The notes under the pieces were generated by a model. The model saw nothing but the letters and a program-made list of their open reading frames with translations, did not search any database and was not told the origin of the DNA. A stretch of 64,000 nucleotides of DNA from Acetobacteraceae bacterium (GTDB lineage: Bacteria; Pseudomonadota; Alphaproteobacteria; Acetobacterales; Acetobacteraceae), in contig PLSD01000066.1 in NCBI GenBank assembly GCA_003164135.1, positions 27,435-91,434 of the forward strand. The letters run 5' to 3'. How positions within the stretch are numbered: position 1 is the first letter of the stretch; each line of letters begins with the position of its first letter. A program made the position numbers and the translations under genes. This document shows, piece after piece, positions 1 through 8,720 of this stretch.

Positions 1-244
1 CTGGAAGCAGAGCAAGGGCGAAAACGTCGGCAACGACGCCAACATGCTCAAACTGATAGCCTCCGAGAATGCCAACAAAGCGGCCGACCTTGGCATTCAG
101 ATATTGGGTGGCATGGGCTATTCGGCAGACACCGACATGCAGCGCTACTGGCGGGACTCGCGGCTGTGGCGCATCGGGCCCATCACCAATGAAATGGTCC
201 GCAACGGCATCGCCGAAAATCTCGGCCTGCCGCGCTCGTTTTAA
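1..244 (+). CDS. Acyl-CoA dehydrogenase, C-terminal fragment (5' end outside window)
   Basis: The reading frame is open from base 2 and gives about 80 residues ending in a TAA. It contains the C-terminal helical segment of the acyl-CoA dehydrogenase fold, with the ILGGMGYSADTDMQRYWRD stretch typical of the end of these flavoproteins, so the enzyme would desaturate an acyl-CoA thioester using FAD. The motif that carries the catalytic Glu in medium-chain enzymes reads IGPITNEM here, so the base must sit elsewhere, as in long-chain or isovaleryl-type enzymes. An SDR starts 25 bp downstream, so the two are probably co-transcribed. Substrate cannot be judged from the fragment. Confidence 0.85.
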   Translation, partial: WKQSKGENVGNDANMLKLIASENANKAADLGIQILGGMGYSADTDMQRYWRDSRLWRIGPITNEMVRNGIAENLGLPRSF

Positions 245-269
245 ATATTATTAATCAGAGGAAATATCC

Positions 270-1052
270 ATGACAAAAAATGAAGCACACGATCTCTCGG
301 ACAAAGTCGTCATCGTCACCGGCGCCGGCTCGGGCATCGGCCGGGCCATGGCGCTGCGCTTTGCCGGCGCGGGCGCAAAAGTCCTGGTCGCCGATGTCGG
401 CGCCAAAACTGCGGAGGAAACCCATGAGCTGATAAAGGCCAATGGCGGCACCTCAATTGTTTCCATCACCGATGTGGGCGACGAGGCCAGCGTGAATACA
501 ATGGTGGCCCTCGCCGCATCCACCTGGGGCCGGATCGACGTGCTGTGCAACAACGCCGGCGTCATGGACCGCATGGAACCGGTCGGCGACGTCACAACCG
601 CGCAGTGGGACCGCATTCTCCGCATTAATCTCAGCAGTGTCATGTACGGCACCCGTGCGGTGCTCCCGCATATGCTGGAGCGCGGCGCGGGCGCTATTAT
701 CAACACTGCCTCCATCGCCGGGCTTCGTGGCGGTTCCGCCGGGGCGGCCTATACCGCCTCCAAGCATGCAATCGTCGGGCTGACCAAAAACACAGCCTGG
801 TCCTACGCAAAACGCGGCATCCGCTGCAACGCGATCTGCCCCGGCGCGGTTGACACCAACGTCTCCGGCGGCCTGGGGCTGGCCGCGTTCGACCCCGCCG
901 GTCTGGCGCTGTATGGGCCAATTATGGCCGTGAACGACCGCATCGCGGCGCCAGACCAGATCGCGACCGTTGCGCTCTTCCTGGCCTCCGACGCCGCATC
1001 GTTTGTGAATGGTGCGATTTTACCGGCCGATGGTGGCTGGGCCGCCGGCTAG
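270..1052 (+). CDS. Short-chain dehydrogenase/reductase (SDR, classical)
   Basis: A 260-residue classical SDR, which would oxidise or reduce a hydroxyl/keto group with NAD(P). The N-terminal cofactor motif TGAGSGIG is at residues 17-24, NNAG follows near residue 92, and the catalytic YxxxK is Tyr161/Lys165 in YTASK. The C-terminus has the common SDR ending with LPADGG. The start ATG has GAGGAAAT about 7 bases upstream. It lies between an acyl-CoA dehydrogenase and an alpha/beta hydrolase on the same strand, consistent with a hydroxyacyl or cyclic alcohol dehydrogenase of the catabolic region. The exact substrate is not predictable. Confidence 0.9.
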   Translation: MTKNEAHDLSDKVVIVTGAGSGIGRAMALRFAGAGAKVLVADVGAKTAEETHELIKANGGTSIVSITDVGDEASVNTMVALAASTWGRIDVLCNNAGVMDRMEPVGDVTTAQWDRILRINLSSVMYGTRAVLPHMLERGAGAIINTASIAGLRGGSAGAAYTASKHAIVGLTKNTAWSYAKRGIRCNAICPGAVDTNVSGGLGLAAFDPAGLALYGPIMAVNDRIAAPDQIATVALFLASDAASFVNGAILPADGGWAAG

Positions 1053-1055
1053 CCG

Positions 1056-2477
1056 ATGACCCCTGGCACAAAATACTCCGGTCCCATCCCTGGCCGTATA
1101 ACCCTCGGCCAGGGCGCGTTCGATACGCCGCCGCCGGGCTACGTCATCGAGGAGTTTTTTATCTCAGGCCAAGCCAAGCGGTACGAAATTACCGCGTCAC
1201 CTGCCGACGCGGACTTAGCCGAAGCCGGCACCGCGCCGTTTAAAACCCGTTTGCTCGCCGTGCGGCCGTCCACACCCGCAGCCTTCAACGGCATCGTCCT
1301 GGTCGAATGGCTCAACGTCAGCGGCGGCACGGATGCAGCGCCGGATTGGAGCTATCTCCACCGCGAGATCGTGCGCGGCGGCTATGCCTATATCGGCGTC
1401 TCGGCGCAAAAAATCGGCCTGGACGGCAGCACCACCGGCATCCCCGGTATTCTCCCCGTCAAACAAGCCGATCCAGACCGTTACGGCAGCCTGGAACACC
1501 CCGGCGACGCCTACGCATTCGACATTTTCAGCCAGGCGGCGCGGCTGGCTCAGGCAACGGGGCCGGGGGGTATTCTCGGCGGCCTTTCGCCCCGGCACGT
1601 CATCGCCATGGGTGAATCCCAGTCAGCCTCGTTCCTCACCACCTATGTGAATATCATCGACCCGCTGGACAAAATTTTCGACGGCTATTTGATCCATTCC
1701 CGCTTCAGGGGCGCCGCGCCCATCAACGGCAACTATGTGCTGAGCGTCCAGAACCGCGACCCCACCTACGCTGAGCCGAACGTGACAATTAGCCCCTGCG
1801 TGCGCGTACCGGTGCTGATGTTTATCTCGGAAACGGATCTTATGGCGCCGCTGATCGGCTATCTACCGGCACGCCAGGCCGACACCGCGCGCATCCGCAC
1901 CTGGGAAGTAGCCGGCACCGCGCATGCCGATACCTACGTGATGCTCGGCGCCACGATAGATACTGGAACAGCCCCCATCGAGGCACTCGCAACCGCCTTT
2001 ACGCCCATCAGCACGTTCTTCGGGCAGGTTCTGGACAGCCCGATCAATGCCGCGCCCCAGCACCACTACGTCTTGCAAGCCGCGCTGGGCGCCCTGGCGA
2101 AATGGGTCAGCACCGGGCAGGCGCCCGCCAGCGCACCCCGCCTCGCGGCCAATGACGGCCTGCGGCCTTCGCTGATGACCGATGCTCAGGGCAACGCTCT
2201 GGGTGGGATCAGGTCGCCCTGGGTGGACGTTCCAATGGCCAGATTATCCGGCCTCGGGCAGCCTCCCGGCGGCTTTGCCATGCTGTTCGGCTCCACCGCG
2301 CCGTTCGACCCACCCACGCTTGCCCGGCTTTATCCCGGCGGATGGCAGGACTACAGTGGCAAGTTCAGCGCCGCCCTGTCGGATGCCATCTCCGCCGGCC
2401 ATATCCTGGCCGCCGATCAGGCTGAAATCCTCGCCCTCGCCGCGGCGCTATGGCCGCGGCAGCTTCTGGAAAATTAA
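1056..2477 (+). CDS. Alpha/beta-hydrolase domain protein (Abhydrolase_10-like)
   Basis: A 473-residue protein starting 3 bp after the SDR stop, so the two are translationally linked. The nucleophile elbow is GESQS with Ser188, following the [12 protein letters not shown] strand-turn-helix. Its length and the N-terminal GPIPG-like opening recall the large alpha/beta-hydrolase domain family (PF20091), whose members are often found in degradation clusters and whose chemistry is poorly defined. A candidate His is in GTAHADTY near residue 290. There is no clear signal peptide. It converges on the CoA-transferase gene with a 4-bp overlap of stop codons. Hydrolysis of an ester or lactone intermediate is inferred only. 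Confidence 0.75.
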   Translation: MTPGTKYSGPIPGRITLGQGAFDTPPPGYVIEEFFISGQAKRYEITASPADADLAEAGTAPFKTRLLAVRPSTPAAFNGIVLVEWLNVSGGTDAAPDWSYLHREIVRGGYAYIGVSAQKIGLDGSTTGIPGILPVKQADPDRYGSLEHPGDAYAFDIFSQAARLAQATGPGGILGGLSPRHVIAMGESQSASFLTTYVNIIDPLDKIFDGYLIHSRFRGAAPINGNYVLSVQNRDPTYAEPNVTISPCVRVPVLMFISETDLMAPLIGYLPARQADTARIRTWEVAGTAHADTYVMLGATIDTGTAPIEALATAFTPISTFFGQVLDSPINAAPQHHYVLQAALGALAKWVSTGQAPASAPRLAANDGLRPSLMTDAQGNALGGIRSPWVDVPMARLSGLGQPPGGFAMLFGSTAPFDPPTLARLYPGGWQDYSGKFSAALSDAISAGHILAADQAEILALAAALWPRQLLEN

Positions 2478-3571
2478 CATCCCGTACGCCAATGCGCGAG
2501 CGCCGTCGCAAGGTCGAGCGTCACCGGCGCCGCGCCGGGCAAGGTCTCACCGGAACGGCTGAACCGCGGGGCGGGCGCTGCCTGCGTGATATGCTCCTGC
2601 ACCACAAAGGTACCTCGCGCCTGGTTATGCGCATGGGTGGGCGCTTCATGCATCGACAGCACCGGGCTGACACAAGCATCCTCGGGGTCGAACAAAGCGG
2701 CCCATTCATCGCGCGTTTTGCTTTTGAACGCCGCTCCCAGTTGCGCGCTAAGTTCCGGCCACAGGCTGGCGTCGTTCTGGTCCTCGGGTTTCGCCGCAAT
2801 GCCGGTAATCCGCAGCAGGCTCGCATAGAATTGCGGCTCCAGCGCACCCACTGCAACATGCTTGCCATCGGCGCATTCATAGCAGCGGTAGAACGGCCGC
2901 CCGCCATCCAGCAAATTGGCGTGTCGCTCCTCGCTCCAGTGGCCGGCCTGTGAGAGCGCCTGAAACAGGCTCATCAGCAAGGCAGTCCCATCAGTCATCG
3001 CTACATCGACAACCTGGCCCTGGCCGGAGCGTTGCGCCTCCAGTAAGGCGGCAAGCACGCCGGTCGCCAAAAACATTGCGCCGCCACCATAATCGCCAAC
3101 CAGATTCAGCGGCACGGTCGGTGGTTCGCCAGGGTTGCCAATGGCATGCAACGCGCCAGTAATGGCAATGTAGTTAATGTCATGCCCCGCGCGCGAGCTA
3201 AGCGGGCCTTCCTGCCCCCAGCCTGTCATACGGGCGTAAACCAGGCGCGGATTGGCTGCGAGCGCCGGTGCAGGGCCAAGCCCAAGGCGCTCCAGCACGC
3301 CGGGCCGGTAGCCTTCCAACAGGGCGTCCGCACTGGCGATCAGTTGCAAAATCGCATCCCGGTCGGCGGGGGATTTCAGGTTGGCCGTCACCGCCGCCCG
3401 CCCTCGGAACAAGATGGCGCCGCCGACATCCGCATAGGCCGAATCGGCGCCATCTCGCACAATGCGCACTACCTCGGCACCTAGCCCCGCCAGCAGCATG
3501 CCGCAGAACGGCACCGGCCCCAGCCCTTCGAATTCGACGATACGAAAACCGTGCAGCGGTCCCTTACCCAT
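2474..3571 (-). CDS. Class III CoA-transferase / alpha-methylacyl-CoA racemase-like protein
   Basis: A 365-residue CaiB/BaiF family protein. The N-terminus ([31 protein letters not shown]) matches the racemase branch. His130 in GHDINY and Asp160 in GDYGGG align with the catalytic His/Asp pair of mycobacterial alpha-methylacyl-CoA racemase, with the same spacing of 30 residues. This suggests racemisation of a 2-methyl-branched acyl-CoA rather than CoA transfer, which relies on a catalytic Asp elsewhere. Such an enzyme is needed when branched side chains, for example of sterols or isoprenoids, enter beta-oxidation. It is the last gene of a leftward run beginning near 7.9 kb and lies 4 bp after the preceding SDR stop. 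Confidence 0.85.
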   Translation of the reverse strand: MGKGPLHGFRIVEFEGLGPVPFCGMLLAGLGAEVVRIVRDGADSAYADVGGAILFRGRAAVTANLKSPADRDAILQLIASADALLEGYRPGVLERLGLGPAPALAANPRLVYARMTGWGQEGPLSSRAGHDINYIAITGALHAIGNPGEPPTVPLNLVGDYGGGAMFLATGVLAALLEAQRSGQGQVVDVAMTDGTALLMSLFQALSQAGHWSEERHANLLDGGRPFYRCYECADGKHVAVGALEPQFYASLLRITGIAAKPEDQNDASLWPELSAQLGAAFKSKTRDEWAALFDPEDACVSPVLSMHEAPTHAHNQARGTFVVQEHITQAAPAPRFSRSGETLPGAAPVTLDLATALAHWRTGC

Positions 3572-3575
3572 GGGC

Positions 3576-4418
3576 TTAAGTCGACATGCCGCCGGTGACC
3601 GGAATCACCTGGCCGGAGATGTAATCAGCCTCCGGCAGGCAAAGCAGGAAGATCGCCCCCGCCGCTTCCTCCGGCGTACCGGCGCGGCCAAACGGAATCG
3701 CGGAGCGCATTGCCTGCACGCTTTCCGCGGGCATGCCAACGCCAACTTCATGGCCATCAACCTCGATCATGGTTTTCTGCTGCACCACGGCGGTGAGCCG
3801 CGTTTCGATCAACCCGAACGCGACGGCGTTGACGTTGACCAGGAAGCGGCCCCATTCCTTGGCAAGCGTTTTGGTCATACCGACAATCCCGGCCTTGGCC
3901 GTGGAATAGTTGATCTGCCCGACATTGCCGCCTAGGCCGACGATCGACGACACGTTAACGACCTTGCGATGCCGCGATGTCCCGGCGGCGGCCTCGCGGG
4001 CCGCTGCTTCCCGGAAATAGCGTCCAGCCGCGCGCAAAATGCGAAACGGCGCCTTCACATGCACATCCAGAATGGCGTCGAACTGTTCATCGCTCATTCT
4101 CACAGCCATGCCGTCCCAGGTAAAGCCGGCATTGTTCACGATGATATCGACATCTCCGAACTCTTCCAACGCGGTGGCGATGAAGCGGTCGCCAAAATCC
4201 GGCGCGGTGACGCTACCGCCACAAATCACGGCCTGACCGCCATCGGCTTTGATGACGCCGGCAATCTCATTGGCAACCTCGGCGTCAAGGTCATTAATCA
4301 CCAGCCGGGCACCTTCGCCTGCAAGCTTAAGGCACACGGCGCGGCCAATACCCCGCCCACCGCCGGTAACCAGAGCGACCTTGCCGCGCAGCCGGTTGCC
4401 GGTTTGCTTTTGTTCCAT
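3576..4418 (-). CDS. SDR family oxidoreductase (3-oxoacyl-ACP reductase-like)
   Basis: Starting at the ATG at 4418 (AGGA upstream) the product is 280 residues and begins [20 protein letters not shown]. It shows [12 protein letters not shown], a serine in VVNVSSIVG and the catalytic tyrosine in YSTAKAG. The frame stays open far upstream, but that extension is arginine/proline-rich and overlaps the ferredoxin gene out of frame, so it is not used. The sequence resembles the bifunctional-type SDR domains that act on hydroxyacyl-CoA esters in peroxisomal-like beta-oxidation. It sits between ferredoxin and the racemase-like gene in the leftward operon. Confidence 0.88.
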   Translation of the reverse strand: MEQKQTGNRLRGKVALVTGGGRGIGRAVCLKLAGEGARLVINDLDAEVANEIAGVIKADGGQAVICGGSVTAPDFGDRFIATALEEFGDVDIIVNNAGFTWDGMAVRMSDEQFDAILDVHVKAPFRILRAAGRYFREAAAREAAAGTSRHRKVVNVSSIVGLGGNVGQINYSTAKAGIVGMTKTLAKEWGRFLVNVNAVAFGLIETRLTAVVQQKTMIEVDGHEVGVGMPAESVQAMRSAIPFGRAGTPEEAAGAIFLLCLPEADYISGQVIPVTGGMST

Positions 4419-4492
4419 GGTAAAATCCTGGCTCGATAGATGATTCACTGAAATTCGCCGCTTTCGTTCAGTTGGCAGAAAGTTGCCATAAG

Positions 4493-4807
4493 TTAAAGAG
4501 CCGTGACCTCGACAACCAGGCCGTCGAGTTCCTCGGTCACCTTGACCTGACACGACAGGCGCAGCTGCGCATATTTCGCGTCGTCGTGGTCGAGCATGGA
4601 GTCTTCCAGCGCTTGGCGAGGCGGCAAGCGGGAGACCCAGTCCGGCGCCACATACACAAGGCAGGTCGCGCAGGCCGCGGCGCCACCGCACTCTGCGGGA
4701 ACACCGGCAACGTTGTTGTTTACTGCCCCTTGCATGACAGAGTTCCCGACGGGAACCTCGAAAGTTTCGGAACTGCCACTGGGCTGGACGTAGGTGATCT
4801 TCGGCAT
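4493..4807 (-). CDS. 2Fe-2S ferredoxin (adrenodoxin/putidaredoxin type)
   Basis: A 104-residue ferredoxin with the cluster ligands Cys40, Cys46, Cys49 and Cys86 (C-x5-C-x2-C-x36-C), the spacing of vertebrate-type ferredoxins that feed cytochromes P450 or oxygenases. The C-terminal SCQVKVTEELDGL is typical of that class. No P450 and no ferredoxin reductase is encoded in the window, so its partner is either beyond the left edge or is the Rieske oxygenase pair across the TetR gene. It lies between the kinase-like gene and an SDR in the leftward run, with short gaps of 23 and 74 bp. Confidence 0.92.
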   Translation of the reverse strand: MPKITYVQPSGSSETFEVPVGNSVMQGAVNNNVAGVPAECGGAAACATCLVYVAPDWVSRLPPRQALEDSMLDHDDAKYAQLRLSCQVKVTEELDGLVVEVTAL

Positions 4808-4830
4808 CTTAAATCCTTGTCTCGGTTCTA

Positions 4831-5976
4831 TTAATCAGGGTTTTTTTCGACTGGCGTCAGATTGCTCATGAAGGCTGTAAAATCTGCGCCGAACACCGGT
4901 AACGGCAGATTGAGCTTCTCGGCAAGGTAGAGCGTCATCAGGTTGGCGTTCAGGGATTCGTTAGCGGCGGAAATGTTGCCGATGGAAACCTGCCGGTCGA
5001 ACGCGCCCACTACCACAAGGGCTATGCGCAAAGCCGCGACGATATCGTAATATTCCATGTCGCGCGTTTTGCGGCCGGAAGCCGCTTCGTAAATCGCGAT
5101 GGTCTCCTCGCGCGTCGGCAGGCCCGGCAAGCGCTTGGCGCCGAACCGGCGGCTGAACAGGTCATCGAAATACAGCCACCAGGAGAGGTCGAGTTCTGGT
5201 GGCCCAAGCGCTGCGAGTTCCCAATCGATCAGCGCGGCGATACTGCCGTCAGGCATAAACATGGTGTTGGAGGGTGTCGGGTCACCCCAGAGCACGCAGG
5301 TATCCGCCTCCGCCGGCTTGTTTTTCAGCACATACTCCATGGCCGCGTCGGCGATCGGCATGGCACGGCCCTTGCCAGCAAAGGCATGCCATTCCTTTAT
5401 GTAGCCGATATACTGGTCCAACCCTGTTGTGCCACGGTCCGGCCGCGCGAGGAAGGTGAAGCCGTCCCGCCAGTCCAGCGCATGCAGTTTCGCGAAGGCT
5501 TCAATCGCGTTGGACCACGCTTTCAAGCGCAGTTCCGGCGAAAAGCCAACCAGAAAGCCCTCAACATTGTAATTCGGCCGCTGCGTGGCGGATTGGCCTT
5601 CAACGCGGCCCATTACCAGAAACGGCGCGCCGAGCAGTTCGGTATCTTCCTCCAGCCCGATCCAATCCGGCACGGGAACACCGCCCTTTTCGTTCAGCGC
5701 CTTCATCATGTTGGCCTGAATCTTCAGATCGCTGCCGAACACGACTTCATAGGATTGCGGCTGCACGCGCACCACCAGCGTGCGGGCATGCGCGCCGGCA
5801 GCATCATTATAGGTCACATCAACAAAAAATATTTCCGCCGAAAACCCAGACCCCAACTGAACATTCAGCGGTGCCAGCGTAAGGTTAAGCCATTCCGGCT
5901 TTTTGCGCGCCAGCCAGCTGCTCAGCCGCAGCGTGATTGTCTCAGAGTCCAACACGATATTTTCTCCGCTGTTCAC
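4831..5976 (-). CDS. Phosphotransferase family protein (APH/ACAD10-type kinase fold)
   Basis: A 381-residue kinase-fold protein of the aminoglycoside phosphotransferase/choline kinase superfamily. The Brenner-type motif is WGDPTPSNTMF (His-x-Asp replaced by Gly-Asp) followed by IDWELAALGPPELDLSWW, which carries the metal-binding Asp. Members next to acyl-CoA dehydrogenases and SDRs are common in lipid and steroid catabolic clusters, where phosphorylation of a hydroxy-acyl intermediate (as in human ACAD10/11) is a plausible role. This is inference; nothing points to antibiotic resistance. The start lies 9 bp after the upstream SDR stop, so they are in one operon. Confidence 0.82.
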   Translation of the reverse strand: MNSGENIVLDSETITLRLSSWLARKKPEWLNLTLAPLNVQLGSGFSAEIFFVDVTYNDAAGAHARTLVVRVQPQSYEVVFGSDLKIQANMMKALNEKGGVPVPDWIGLEEDTELLGAPFLVMGRVEGQSATQRPNYNVEGFLVGFSPELRLKAWSNAIEAFAKLHALDWRDGFTFLARPDRGTTGLDQYIGYIKEWHAFAGKGRAMPIADAAMEYVLKNKPAEADTCVLWGDPTPSNTMFMPDGSIAALIDWELAALGPPELDLSWWLYFDDLFSRRFGAKRLPGLPTREETIAIYEAASGRKTRDMEYYDIVAALRIALVVVGAFDRQVSIGNISAANESLNANLMTLYLAEKLNLPLPVFGADFTAFMSNLTPVEKNPD

Positions 5977-5985
5977 GTGGTTCTC

Positions 5986-6783
5986 TCATGCCTCGGCCAT
6001 TGCCGCGGCAAGGTCCGCGTAATGCGGCTGATGCGCCAGCGACCCACCGTTGATACCGATTGATTCACCAGTGATGTAACCGGATTCGTCGCTAGCGAGG
6101 AACGCCACCAGCGCGGCAACATCGTCGGGCGTGCCGAAGCGCTTGGTCAGCACATGCCGCTTGATGAGCTCCTTCAGGCCCGGCGCGGTGGCTTCCAGCG
6201 CCGGGGTCAATATCACGCCGGGGGCAATCGCGTTACAGCGGATACCCTGCTGGCCATATTGCGTGGCTACATACTTGGTCAGCGCAATGATCGCCCCCTT
6301 CGAGGAACCGTAGGCGATCCGCGCCAAGTCGCCCATTACACCCGAACCGGACGCGGTATTGATGATGGAGCCAGCCCCGGCGCTAATCATATACGGCAGC
6401 GCATATTTACAGCCGAGCAGGTAGCCGGTGACATTAATCGACATGGTCGTGTTCCAGACCTCGATCGGAATGTCGATCGCCGTGGTGTCCTGAGCCTGCA
6501 ACACAGGGTCGGTCATCGCGGCGTTATTATGCAGAATGTCCAACCGGCCGAAATGCGCAACGGTCTGCTCCACCAAAGCTTTCACCGACTCCGGCGCGGC
6601 TGCGTCAAACTGCACCGCGAGCGCCATGTCCCCCAGCGGCTCGGCCGCGCGGCGGGCGCTGTCCTCAAACAGATCAGCGATCGCCACGCGCGCACCCTCG
6701 GCCACCAGCCGGCGCGCCACGGCGGCGCCAATGCCGCCGCCGCCGCCGGTGACAATGGCAACTCTACCTTCAAGCCGACGCAT
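5986..6783 (-). CDS. SDR family oxidoreductase
   Basis: A 265-residue classical SDR. The cofactor loop is TGGGGGIG near residues 12-19, NNAA replaces NNAG, the serine is in TASGSG and the active tyrosine lies in YGSSKGA. The C-terminus ITGESIGINGGSLAHQPHYADL is a tail frequently seen in catabolic SDRs of alphaproteobacteria and actinobacteria. GGAGATG overlaps the start region, giving a good ribosome site. It lies between a luciferase-like oxidoreductase and a phosphotransferase gene in the leftward operon. Confidence 0.88.
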   Translation of the reverse strand: MRRLEGRVAIVTGGGGGIGAAVARRLVAEGARVAIADLFEDSARRAAEPLGDMALAVQFDAAAPESVKALVEQTVAHFGRLDILHNNAAMTDPVLQAQDTTAIDIPIEVWNTTMSINVTGYLLGCKYALPYMISAGAGSIINTASGSGVMGDLARIAYGSSKGAIIALTKYVATQYGQQGIRCNAIAPGVILTPALEATAPGLKELIKRHVLTKRFGTPDDVAALVAFLASDESGYITGESIGINGGSLAHQPHYADLAAAMAEA

Positions 6784-6857
6784 CAGACATCTCCTTTTTT
6801 ATAATCCGGCACGGCAGCCGCCGCGGCGCACGTAAACGCTTGACCGCCATGCCCATC

Positions 6858-7877
6858 TTAATAGAACAGGTCCGCAATACCCCTGGCATAGAACGCAAGT
6901 TTCTCATCGGCCAAGGCATAATGCGGAACCACTGGGGTAATCGCGTCGGCATGTTGCATCCGCTTGGCGACCCGCGCGCGCACCTCCGAGGCAGGCCCGA
7001 CCAAAGCAATGCTTTCCACCATTTCATCGGGGCAGGCAGCGATCATGCCCGCAATATCACCCGCGGCAAAGGCGGCTTGCAAAGCGCGCGCCGCATCGCC
7101 AAAGCCAATGGTCTCAAAGTAGCGCAGATATTGCGGCGATTGGCTGTAATAGGCGACCGTCGGCCGTGCATCCTCAATTGCGGCGTTGCGGTCATCGTTC
7201 ACTGCCACCCACATTTGCAGGTTCACCGTTATGGCACCGCGCGCCCGCCCGGATTTCGTCAGGCCGTTTTGCAGCGCCGGGGCGGCTTGCTCGGCAACCC
7301 AGGCCTCGTTCCACAGCGGATGCCCAAGCAATCCGTCGGCAATCTCCCCCGCCATGGTGCAGGCATTCTGGAACACCGCAGGCATGAAAATCGGAATCTC
7401 CGTGCGCACCGGCGGGGCCAGGGTACGGAAATGGCGCAGGTCCAGCCGATGATATTCGCCTTCAAGAATTTCCAGCTCACCGGTGTGCCCCTTGGCGACA
7501 ATCTGGCGCACCATGGAAATAACTTCCCGCATATGTGCGAGGGGCTTGCCGTAGGTGGCCCCAAACGCCCCTTCGGTCAGGCTTTGCGCACTGGAGCCCA
7601 GCCCCAGCACGGCGCGCCCATCGCTCAAACGGTCCAGGTCCAGAATGTTGCAGGCGGTCTCCAGCGGGCTACGCACAAAGGCCAGGGCGATGCCGGTGCC
7701 AAGCTTCAAAGTCTTGCTCACGGCACCAGCCGCCGAGAGCGTGCCAAACGGCGCGCCGAACGTCTGCGACGCCCACAGGCCGCTCAGTCCAAGGGACTCA
7801 TAGCGTTCTACGGTGGCGACGAGTTCCTCACGCGGCAAAGGCGGCAACTGCGCCCAGATTTCAGGGTCGGTTTTCAT
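6858..7877 (-). CDS. Luciferase-like (LLM class) flavin/F420 oxidoreductase
   Basis: From the ATG at 7877 the protein is 339 residues; an upstream ATG at 7904 would add nine residues but has a poorer ribosome site. The sequence has the bacterial luciferase-like TIM-barrel signature: LKLGTGIAL, RSPLETACNILDLDRLSDGRAVLGLGSS and IPIFMPAVFQNACTMAGEIADGLLGHPLW. Such enzymes bind FMN or F420 and oxygenate or reduce cyclic ketones and similar compounds. A paralogue with the same motif order lies at 10,788-11,837 on the opposite side of the TetR gene, so this regulator is flanked by two related flavoenzymes. Confidence 0.85.
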   Translation of the reverse strand: MKTDPEIWAQLPPLPREELVATVERYESLGLSGLWASQTFGAPFGTLSAAGAVSKTLKLGTGIALAFVRSPLETACNILDLDRLSDGRAVLGLGSSAQSLTEGAFGATYGKPLAHMREVISMVRQIVAKGHTGELEILEGEYHRLDLRHFRTLAPPVRTEIPIFMPAVFQNACTMAGEIADGLLGHPLWNEAWVAEQAAPALQNGLTKSGRARGAITVNLQMWVAVNDDRNAAIEDARPTVAYYSQSPQYLRYFETIGFGDAARALQAAFAAGDIAGMIAACPDEMVESIALVGPASEVRARVAKRMQHADAITPVVPHYALADEKLAFYARGIADLFY

Positions 7878-7965
7878 GGTTTCCCGTTTCGTGATTCCAC
7901 ACAAAAGCGGTCCTGCCGGGCGGTAGGGTCTCGTCGTGGATCGCCCTCGGGCACATTTTTAGCTT

Positions 7966-8646
7966 CTAAGGCAGCAGTCCGGCGAGAATGAACTCCGCGA
8001 AAATGTCGATCTGGCCGCCCAATTTGCCCGGACTGATTTCGTCGGCGTCGCCCATGCGGTCGAGCAGTGGGCCGGAGGCAAAATAGAATCCGACACCTTC
8101 CACCAGGACGGCCATGAGGGCGCTGGCTGAAATATCACGCACCGGCCGTTGGCTGGCTATGCTGGCGAGCAGCGCGCTGAGCTTTTCCTTGAAAGGCATG
8201 GCGTAAGCGTTCGCCAGATAGTCGAGGCGCCAAGTCGCGCGCCGGCCCTCCGCGTGCATGAGGCCCACGAAATCGGGATTTTCGGCGGTCCAGCGGCAGA
8301 GGCGGTGGATCAGTTCCGCCAGCCGCGTTTTATCATCCAGGCCGGGTTCGTCGAACGCTGCCATCACCGGCGGCGCGACGCGGGCGATGTGGGCATCCAC
8401 GGCCCGGCGCCACAAATCCGCTTTTGAGCCAAACCGGACATTGATAAGGTTGTGACTGACACCAAGTTCCTTAGCGAGTTCACGTAATGTCGTGCCCTCA
8501 TAGCCACGCTGGGCAAAGGTGTTAAAGGCGAGGTCCAGAACCATATCCTCGCGCACCACCCCAGCCGCGTCGTTCGACGGCCGGCCCCTGGGCCGTGAAA
8601 TTCTTGCCGTGGCAGGCGCCGGATCATCTAGGTCGGTATTTTGCAT
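7966..8646 (-). CDS. TetR/AcrR family transcriptional regulator
   Basis: A 226-residue regulator with an N-terminal helix-turn-helix at about residues 30-80 (TFAQRGYEGTTLRELAKELGVSHNLINVRFGSKADLW) and a divergent C-terminal ligand domain. It is transcribed away from the Rieske genes, and the 74-bp divergent gap contains a perfect 17-bp palindrome that is its likely operator. It also heads the leftward seven-gene run, so it probably represses itself, that run and the Rieske operon until a pathway intermediate binds. The N-terminal 25 residues are a basic, proline-rich extension. Confidence 0.9.
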   Translation of the reverse strand: MQNTDLDDPAPATARISRPRGRPSNDAAGVVREDMVLDLAFNTFAQRGYEGTTLRELAKELGVSHNLINVRFGSKADLWRRAVDAHIARVAPPVMAAFDEPGLDDKTRLAELIHRLCRWTAENPDFVGLMHAEGRRATWRLDYLANAYAMPFKEKLSALLASIASQRPVRDISASALMAVLVEGVGFYFASGPLLDRMGDADEISPGKLGGQIDIFAEFILAGLLP

Positions 8647-8672
8647 CTTGCTCTATGTATATTCATTTCTCT

Positions 8673-8689
8673 TGACAATAAAATTGTCA
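8673..8689. promoter_or_regulatory. Palindromic operator candidate for the adjacent TetR regulator
   Basis: TGACAAT-AAA-ATTGTCA is a perfect 7-3-7 inverted repeat lying 26 bp from the TetR start and 31 bp from the Rieske start. A further half-site-like CGTCAA follows at 8692-8697. Position and symmetry fit a TetR dimer site controlling both directions. The overlap with a TTGACA hexamer suggests that binding would occlude RNA polymerase, but no well-spaced -10 element is evident. Confidence 0.6.
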
Positions 8690-8720
8690 TCCGTCAATTT
8701 AATAATGGAGAGAAAAAAGC

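Noticed and set aside
4419..4691. N-terminal extension of the SDR at 3,576-4,418
   Set aside because: The added 91 residues are Arg/Pro-rich shadow sequence over the ferredoxin gene, and a good start with AGGA lies at 4,418.
4831..5976. Aminoglycoside-resistance gene
   Set aside because: The protein is of the kinase superfamily but lies in a catabolic operon, and its motifs fit the phosphotransferase/ACAD10 type. The same holds for 42,216-43,412.
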